Positions 1 to 6,400 of a stretch of 8,399 nt of DNA are shown here, piece by piece. The position numbers and the translations under genes are program-made. Under the pieces are notes generated by a model that did no database searches, was not told where the DNA came from, and saw only the letters and a list, made by a program, of their open reading frames with translations. Origin of the DNA: an uncultured Verrucomicrobiales bacterium (lineage in GTDB: Bacteria; Verrucomicrobiota; Verrucomicrobiia; Verrucomicrobiales; Akkermansiaceae); the NCBI GenBank assembly GCA_937969125.1, contig CALBVA010000204.1:1-8399 (forward strand). Direction: 5' to 3'. Position 1 is the stretch's first letter; every line of letters begins with the position of its first letter.

Positions 1-246
1 CTGTGGCAGCGCAGCATTTGGGAGGGGGATGCGGAGAAGGCGCTCTCTACCCTAAAGAAGGCCTATCGTCTTGCCAACGAGCGTAAGAGCAAGGGTGCGC
101 CGGAAATGCTTCAGTCGCTCATCCGCGCGCACCTCGCGACGGGTCAGAAGGCTGAAGCCGCAGCCCTCCTGAAGACCATCGACCGCAGCGGCATGAGTAA
201 GGCGAAGCGCATTCGTCTTGAGGAGTTGGAAGAGGCATTAAAATAA
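1..246 (+). CDS. C-terminal end of a TPR-like helical-repeat protein (5' partial)
   Basis: The frame is open from base 1 and ends at TAA 244-246, leaving 81 codons of a gene that starts before the window. The residues form two helix-turn-helix pairs with TPR-like spacing. The first is around residues 2-27, with the turn EGDAEKAL and small Ala/Leu packing positions. The second is around residues 34-63, with the turn ATGQKAEAAALLK. It ends in a charged tail rich in Lys, Arg and Glu (66-81). TPR hairpins bind other proteins and have no catalytic role, so the function must depend on the missing N-terminal part. The gene is on the same strand as the giant TPR gene that starts 121 bases downstream. 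The product cannot be named. The coding call is firm because composition and frame are clean up to the stop. The TPR assignment is by pattern only and could equally be another alpha-solenoid repeat. Confidence 0.8.
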   Translation: MWQRSIWEGDAEKALSTLKKAYRLANERKSKGAPEMLQSLIRAHLATGQKAEAAALLKTIDRSGMSKAKRIRLEELEEALK

Positions 247-367
247 AAAAGATTTCCAACAAATGCGGCGACGTTACGTCTTAGATAGGTGGACTACGTG
301 TTCGGCTACAAATTTTAGGTGTGATTGCACTGGGCAGGCGCGCTTGATTTCTTGATAACTTTTAAAT
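247..367 (+). other. Intergenic gap and 5' leader of the giant gene
   Basis: These 121 bases separate the two genes. They begin A-rich just after the upstream stop and end AT-rich (CTTGATTTCTTGATAACTTTTAAAT) just before ATG 368. A short inverted repeat, GACGT-T-ACGTC, lies at 270-280. It has no following T-run, so it is not a good intrinsic terminator. I found no pair of well-spaced -35 and -10 boxes; the best candidates are poor matches. The giant gene's promoter therefore either lies here in a non-canonical form or is upstream of the preceding gene. Confidence 0.5.
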
Positions 368-370
368 ATG
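353..370 (+). promoter_or_regulatory. Start region of the giant gene: in-frame stops then ATG, no Shine-Dalgarno
   Basis: Two consecutive stops, TGA TAA (353-358), sit in the frame of the giant gene only nine bases before ATG 368. The protein therefore cannot begin upstream, and ATG 368 is the first possible ATG. The bases before it are AT-rich and contain no GGAG or AGGA-like motif at the usual distance. The start choice is confirmed by the signal peptide that begins at this Met. Initiation is probably independent of Shine-Dalgarno pairing, perhaps helped by the unstructured AT-rich leader; that last point is inference. Confidence 0.7.
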
Positions 371-436
371 AATAAGAAGGCGTTCCTCGGATTTTCGCTC
401 ACCAGTCTTCTCCTCTTCGGGGATCTCGCTCACGGT
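368..436 (+). other. Sec signal peptide of the giant protein (residues 1-23)
   Basis: The N-terminus has a short basic n-region (N2 K3 K4), a hydrophobic core from about A5 to F17 (FLGFSLTSLLLF), and a cleavage-like A21-H22-G23 followed by Q24. Small residues at -3 and -1 fit signal peptidase I. There is no Cys at the +1 position, so it is not a lipoprotein, and no twin arginine, so it is not Tat. This places the mature protein in the periplasm or beyond. The exact cleavage site is inferred by eye. Confidence 0.85.
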
Positions 437-3400
437 CAGGAGACCGCACCGGGTGAACTCAATGAGAAGGCCGCCCGCTATCATAAGCTCCTCCTCAAAA
501 AGCCGGGCAATGCCACCGTCTTCAGCCGCTTCGTAGATGCTTGGCTGGACACGGCGGATAAGAAGCAGCTGCAGGCCTTTCTCGAGGAGTCCGCGAAGAC
601 GGGAGGGGTGGCTGATTTCCGGGTGCTGGCTTCCTTGCACGAATATCTGGGCGAGGAAGAAGCGGCCATTAAGGCTCTTGGCGAGGCCGTAACGAAGGAG
701 GAGAAGAACCCTGAGCTTAGGCTCGCCCGTGCGAAGTTACACGCCAAGCTCCTAGCCTTCGAAGCTGCCCTAGAAGATCTGAAGGTCGCAAGTGAGGACG
801 AGAAGCTCGGAGTTGAGGCCTCGAAGCTGAAGGGCATCTACCTTGCCCGTGCCGGTCGTATCGATGATGCGGTGAAGGCGTGGAAGGAGGTCATTGCCCG
901 CTACCCGAAGGATGAGGAACTGCGTGAGGATCTCATTGAAGTCGAGGTCGCGGAAGGTCTCTACGATGATGCCATTGCGACCTCGAAGGCACTCGTGGAG
1001 ATGACGAAGGATCCTTATAAAAAGGCGCTCCGCCAACTCCGCCTCGGAGACATCCAGGTGCTCGGGAATAAACGCCCCGAAGGACTGGAAACCTACAGTG
1101 CCATCATGGCCGCAACCGGGGCCGATACCTGGCTGGAGCGCGAGGTGCTGGCCCAGGTCGAGCGGGTCTTCATGCGCGATGACGATGTCCAGGGACTCCG
1201 TGATTACTTTCAAAAACTCCGCGAAGCCCACCCGCGCCGCGTCTCGGTGCGGAAGGCTCTTGCCCGGCAGATGGCGGTGAATGGTGAGATGGATGAAGCA
1301 ATCGCCCTCTTCCGCGAGGTTCTAAAAATCACCCCGGGTGATGTGGGGAATCGGGAGGAATTCATCGCCTTTCTGGAGTTGAATGAACGCTGGAAGGAGG
1401 CGAAGGAGGAATTGGGAGAACTTATTCAACAGAAGGAAGACGATCCCATCTTGTGGGAACGCATGGCGGGGATCGAGTCGAAGCTTAAAAACGAGGAGGG
1501 GGTCAAGGTCGCCCTCGCCAAGGTTCGCGATTTCAGGAAGGACAGCCCGGATGGTCTCATCGCTGTGGCGACCCTTTATATCCAGGCCGAGTTGATGCCG
1601 GATGCGGAGGCTCTCCTGCGTGAGGGGCGTGTGGCCTTTGCCGATTCCGAGGAGGTTCTGGAAGCCCTGGCCTCTTTCCTGGTGCAACATCAGAAGGAAG
1701 CGGAAGCTCTCGAAATCTGGACTACGATGGCCAAGAGCGCCGACCGCGAAGGTATCCTACGCGTGGCCCGTTCGCTCACCGGACACGGTAAGGGCGCCGA
1801 GGCTTTCAAGCTGTTGGAAGATCGGTTGAAGACGAGTGATGATTTTCGCGTTGATCCGCTCGTGCTCACCCAGTTTTGCAGCCTGGCCCTTTCCGAAGAA
1901 GAAGCGGAAACAGCCCTGCCGTATGCTCTGGAGCTGGTGCGTCAGTCCGAGAACCCCACCGATCTTGAGGCCTCCATTCGCACCGCTGTCCGCGTGGTGG
2001 TGCGGGCGAAGAAGCAGGATGAGATTTTGGCTTCATTGAACCAAAAAGCAGATGCCTCCATTGGCGAGCAATGTTTCATCGCGGAGCTTTACTCCGAGCA
2101 GGGTGACTCGATCAAAGCCCTGGCAGTCCTTGAGGCTGCTGAGAAGGTGGACCAATCTCTCCTCGCCCGTTTCTATCGGGTGCGCTTTGAAGAAAATCGG
2201 GGCGAATTGACAGCGGCTATCGCAGCGATGCGCAAGATTCTTGAATTCCCGGAAGGACGTAAAACGGTGCACATGCGTCGACTTGTTGACCTTCTCGAAC
2301 GTGGTGGCGATCTCCCCGGATCACTGAAGGCCGTTGACGAATGGAAGCGAATGGCACCCGGAGACCAGGCCGCCTGGAACCGCCGGGCTGAGCTTCTCTC
2401 GGATAATGGGGAGCCTGATCAGGCGGTCCTTGAACTCCGCCGCATGATCGGGAAATTCGGTGCGGAAGAAGACTCCCGGGCGAAGCTGGCGGGTGCTCTT
2501 TTGGAGGCCAATGAGCACCGTTCCGCGCAGCGAATTTACGAGCAACTTTACGAAGAGGGTGAGGATCTCACCCAGAAGCTGAAGTGGGTTGGCGAACTCG
2601 CCAAGGTCGCCCGTCAGGAAGGTCTCATGGACGATCTTCTGGCGGACTTTGAGCGGAGGAAACGCGCCAATCCGAAATCGGTTGCGCCGCTTCTCGCCAT
2701 CGCCGAAATCCACGGCGAACTGAACCAATACGAAGAGCGCCGATCGGCCCTTCTCGAAGCTTCCCGACGACGTCCGAATGATGTCGATCTCCTCCAGAAT
2801 ATTGCCCGTGTCGAGGAAAGGGCGGGGGAGTTTGACCGTGCCGTGGGCCTCCTTCGGGATGCCGCGAAGCGTGATTCCACACCGAAGTCAAAGCGCGCCC
2901 TCGCGAAGCTCTTCCTAAAGAATGGCGAGTTTCAGGAAGGGCTCCGCATCCTCAAGGAAATCCCCGATGAAACCAATGATCCCCGGAGCATCGAGAAGAC
3001 CACGACAGCCCTGCTCATGGCGGGCGAGTGGGATATCGCCACAGCATACATTGGCGGACTGCTGCCGCTACATTCCGAGGACTGGCGTCTGAAGTATCTT
3101 CACGCCTTCAGCCTCGTCATGGATGGACGGGAGGATGAAGCCTTCCCGATTTACCTTTCGCTGATGGATATTGAGACCACTATCAAGGGTCTCAAGCCGG
3201 TTTACGATCCCAAGAATTACCGGAGCGGATACTGGGGCACTTACCTCAAGTCTCCAAATATCTTCAAAGGCTGGGCCAAGATGCAGATTCTTTCAAATCT
3301 CGTGAGCTCGGAGGAGCAGAATCTCAGAGAGCTGCAGAACTCCTATTCCGGTCGTTACGGATTAGGCCGTAGTTACATCAACCTGCCTGGAAATCCCCGC

Positions 3401-6400
3401 GAGTTGGCGATCATGTCCTTCCATAAGGCTGCTCTCCTTGCCGCGAATTTTGACGAGAAGGAGAAGAAAGAGGCCTTTGCTAATCTCTCGATTACCGGCG
3501 TAGAGCGGCCGGAGCTTTACCTGCTTCAGAAGGTGGATCGGAAAAAGCTCTTCGAGAAGGTTTCCGCCGAACTTGATCAAAATCCCGATCATCCCCAACT
3601 CCTTCAAGTCTGGATGAATTCTCGCTACTCTCTGGAAGAGGGCGAGAAGGCTGATCCGAAACGCGTGATGCACGCGGTGAAAATTCTCGGGAAAGAAGGC
3701 GGCATGGCCATGGCCAACCAGATCAGAGGAATGATCTACCGGAAGGAGATCGAGCTTGCTCAAGCGGCGGAGATTTTCGCCGACCTGCTCAAGGGAGTGC
3801 CGGACAATGACACCCGAGCTCCGCTGGTCACCACTGTTCTCCGTACGGTCCGCCAGCATGAGAAGCAGGAGAAGAACTCGGAATTCTCCATCGTGAAAGA
3901 TGCTGCAATCCAGCTCGCCACGTCTGTAGAAAAGAAGCCTCAGGATTACAGCTGGATCAATGAGGCCCTTGGAATCGCTTTGTCCGAGGGCAGGACGGAT
4001 GAGGCCATCATTCTCACTAACCGACTTTCGAAGTGGATGGAACAGGATCAGGTCAAGACCGCCGTTACTAAAAATCGAAATCAATATGGGGCCTATTATC
4101 ATTACGGGTATTCTTCCTACGGATTTTCCAGAGGAGGACAGAGTGTCGTCCTCATGGCTCCAGTCTTTCCGCCGCAGACTGTGATAGGTGTCCCGAATTC
4201 CGTCACCAGCCTGGTGGCAGGGAAACTCCGCCGGTCTGTGACCAGTGATGTCTCGGAGGCCCATAAAAAAACCTCCGACCTACTCGCTCTTTTGGACGAG
4301 GCCGAGAAAGCGGAAAATAAAGAGAAGGAGAAGGCCGCCGGTAAAGCCCGGAAGGAACCGCTGGAAACCTTCAAAGGTCGCGTTGCTGAAATCGAAAATC
4401 CCATCCTCCGGACTCTCGTCGCGACCGCGATCGGAGATGAAAAGGCGATGCCCGAATTCGTGGCGGGAGCGGCCGACTCTACCAAGGCCGAGGAACTCTC
4501 CCTAGCCGCCGGATATTACCAAAGTCAGGATGAAACGCTGAAAGCCTATCGCACCCTCGTTCGCCTCCGCATGCTCACCTTGTCGCGGGCCGAGCGGAAG
4601 AAGGTCGATGGCCAGTTGGCCTTTCTAGGCACCAAGCTGACCGAGGATCAGAAGATCACGGAAGATCAGTGGGATAGCGAGCCCGCCCGGCGCGCCGCTC
4701 TCCGACTACGGAAGGTTCTGACTACGGGCAATGAGCGTCCCGCCTTGACAAAGGTTCTCACAAAACTGGGCCTACAGAAGGAGGCTGAGAAGATGTCGAT
4801 GAAGGCCGGTTCCGGCAGTCGCCTGTCGGGCCGAAATCGCCGCGCCAATCTTTCTGGTACTGCGAAAGTCGTCGACCTCGTGAAGAACGGCAAAAAAGAG
4901 GAAGCCTCCCGTGAAGCGGCCAAGCTTTTCAAGATGCACACCCGCCAGAGTCACTCCCGCTGGGAACAGAATAAACTCATCGAAGCCGTGAGCAGTCTAG
5001 GACTCACAGATTTGCTTCTGGAGCGGATCCATCCTGGCGATGGGAAAAGTGTCTCACGGCGTCTGGCCTATGCCTCGGCAGCCCGCCTCTGCGATAAACC
5101 TGAGCTGGCCCGGCCGATCTATGAACAGCTGATTAAGGATCGACCGCGGCTTCTCGAAGCCCGTGCCGGCCTCCTGATATGCACCCCGAAGGATAAGCGA
5201 GACTACAAGCTCCTGGTGGGGCAGGATGGCGAGGATCTCGATACCGAAAAACTGGCCGATATCATGATCGAGTTTTGGCAGCGGGGCCAGGAGGATGCAG
5301 AGGAAGCAATTGCCCTTCTGGAACTCACCTCGCAGATCCTGAGACAACTTCCCCCGAATCCCGATCCCAAGATCAATCTTTCCTGGGTCAGCTACAACGT
5401 GGCGAGCGTGACCAAGGATGCCTACTTCAACGGCACTCAGGTAGGGGCGCTCTTTAGCTCAAGGAATAATGGGAGCAGCTTTGACAAGTCCGTGACCAAG
5501 CTTCGTGATAAAGCCGCACTCAACACCTTTCACGCCATGCTTCTCCACCCCCAGACAGCCGAGCAGGGATTTATGTTGCTCGAGGCCGGAAGTGAAAACC
5601 TCGGAATTAAGAAGGAAGAACTGCTGAAGTTAGCACATGCATCCTTCCGGAAAATCCTCGAGAGGAAGGATCAAACTGGGAATCGCGGAAATAATCTCTG
5701 GGCCCAATACAGGAGCAATGGCTCTTCTTGGTCTGGAAATGAGTTGGACGGCGGAGTTGACCCGCTCGAGTTCCTCATGAGCAATGCACCGGCAGGAGAG
5801 ACTGTCGGGATTCTGGATGAGAAAATGATGGCGGCCTTGAAACAGAATCAGCCGAAGCGATTTGATTCGCTCACGGCTGCCAAGGGCATCGTAACCGCTG
5901 GCCCGGAGGAGGGCTTGAAGCTCTACGAAGAGTGGAAAAAAGCTGCTCTCGAAAAGGACAAGACCGCGCTCGAAGGCTCGGCTCTCGTTAAGTTTGCAGG
6001 TGACCTCCTGCTCTTCGATCTCGCCCCCGGCCCGGTTGCCGATGATCTGCAGTCACACATGGTCAAGCTTTCCAGTGACCAGTGGAATGATCAGACCGGC
6101 TGGAGCAAATTTAGCAACAAGTGGCTCGTCTGGGTGAACAAGCACAAGGGCAATGCCGGGGTGGAGGAGTTCATTCTGCAATGCTGTGAAGGAAAGTTGG
6201 GGGCACGGGAAAAGTGGCCCATCCTCGCTGAATTGGGGTATGAAAAACTCCCGCAGGAATACCGGCAAAAATCCTACCAGCTTGCCCAGCAGCTAGGTAG
6301 CTTCCTGACATTCGATGCGGCAATAACACCTCTCCTAACGCTGAGCCTCGAACATAAGTTTGAGAAGTTTTTGCAGGGTGATATCTCGATGAACCAAGTG

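Noticed and set aside
247..290. Possible intrinsic terminator after the upstream gene.
   Set aside because: The only inverted repeat has a very short stem and is followed by TTAGATAGG, not a T-run.
281..312. Possible sigma-70 promoter with TTAGAT and TACAAA boxes.
   Set aside because: Both boxes match poorly and the 20-base spacer is too long.
4082..4183. Possibility that the Tyr-rich segment is a frameshifted stretch of normal TPR coding sequence.
   Set aside because: The same frame gives ordinary helical sequence immediately before and after with no compensating shift, and the frame stays open for kilobases on both sides.
3362..4264. A 300-codon open frame on the minus strand opposite the giant gene.
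   Set aside because: It lies wholly inside the well-supported + strand frame, has no recognisable domain or start signal, and shows the biased composition expected of an antisense shadow of Glu/Lys/Leu-rich coding sequence.
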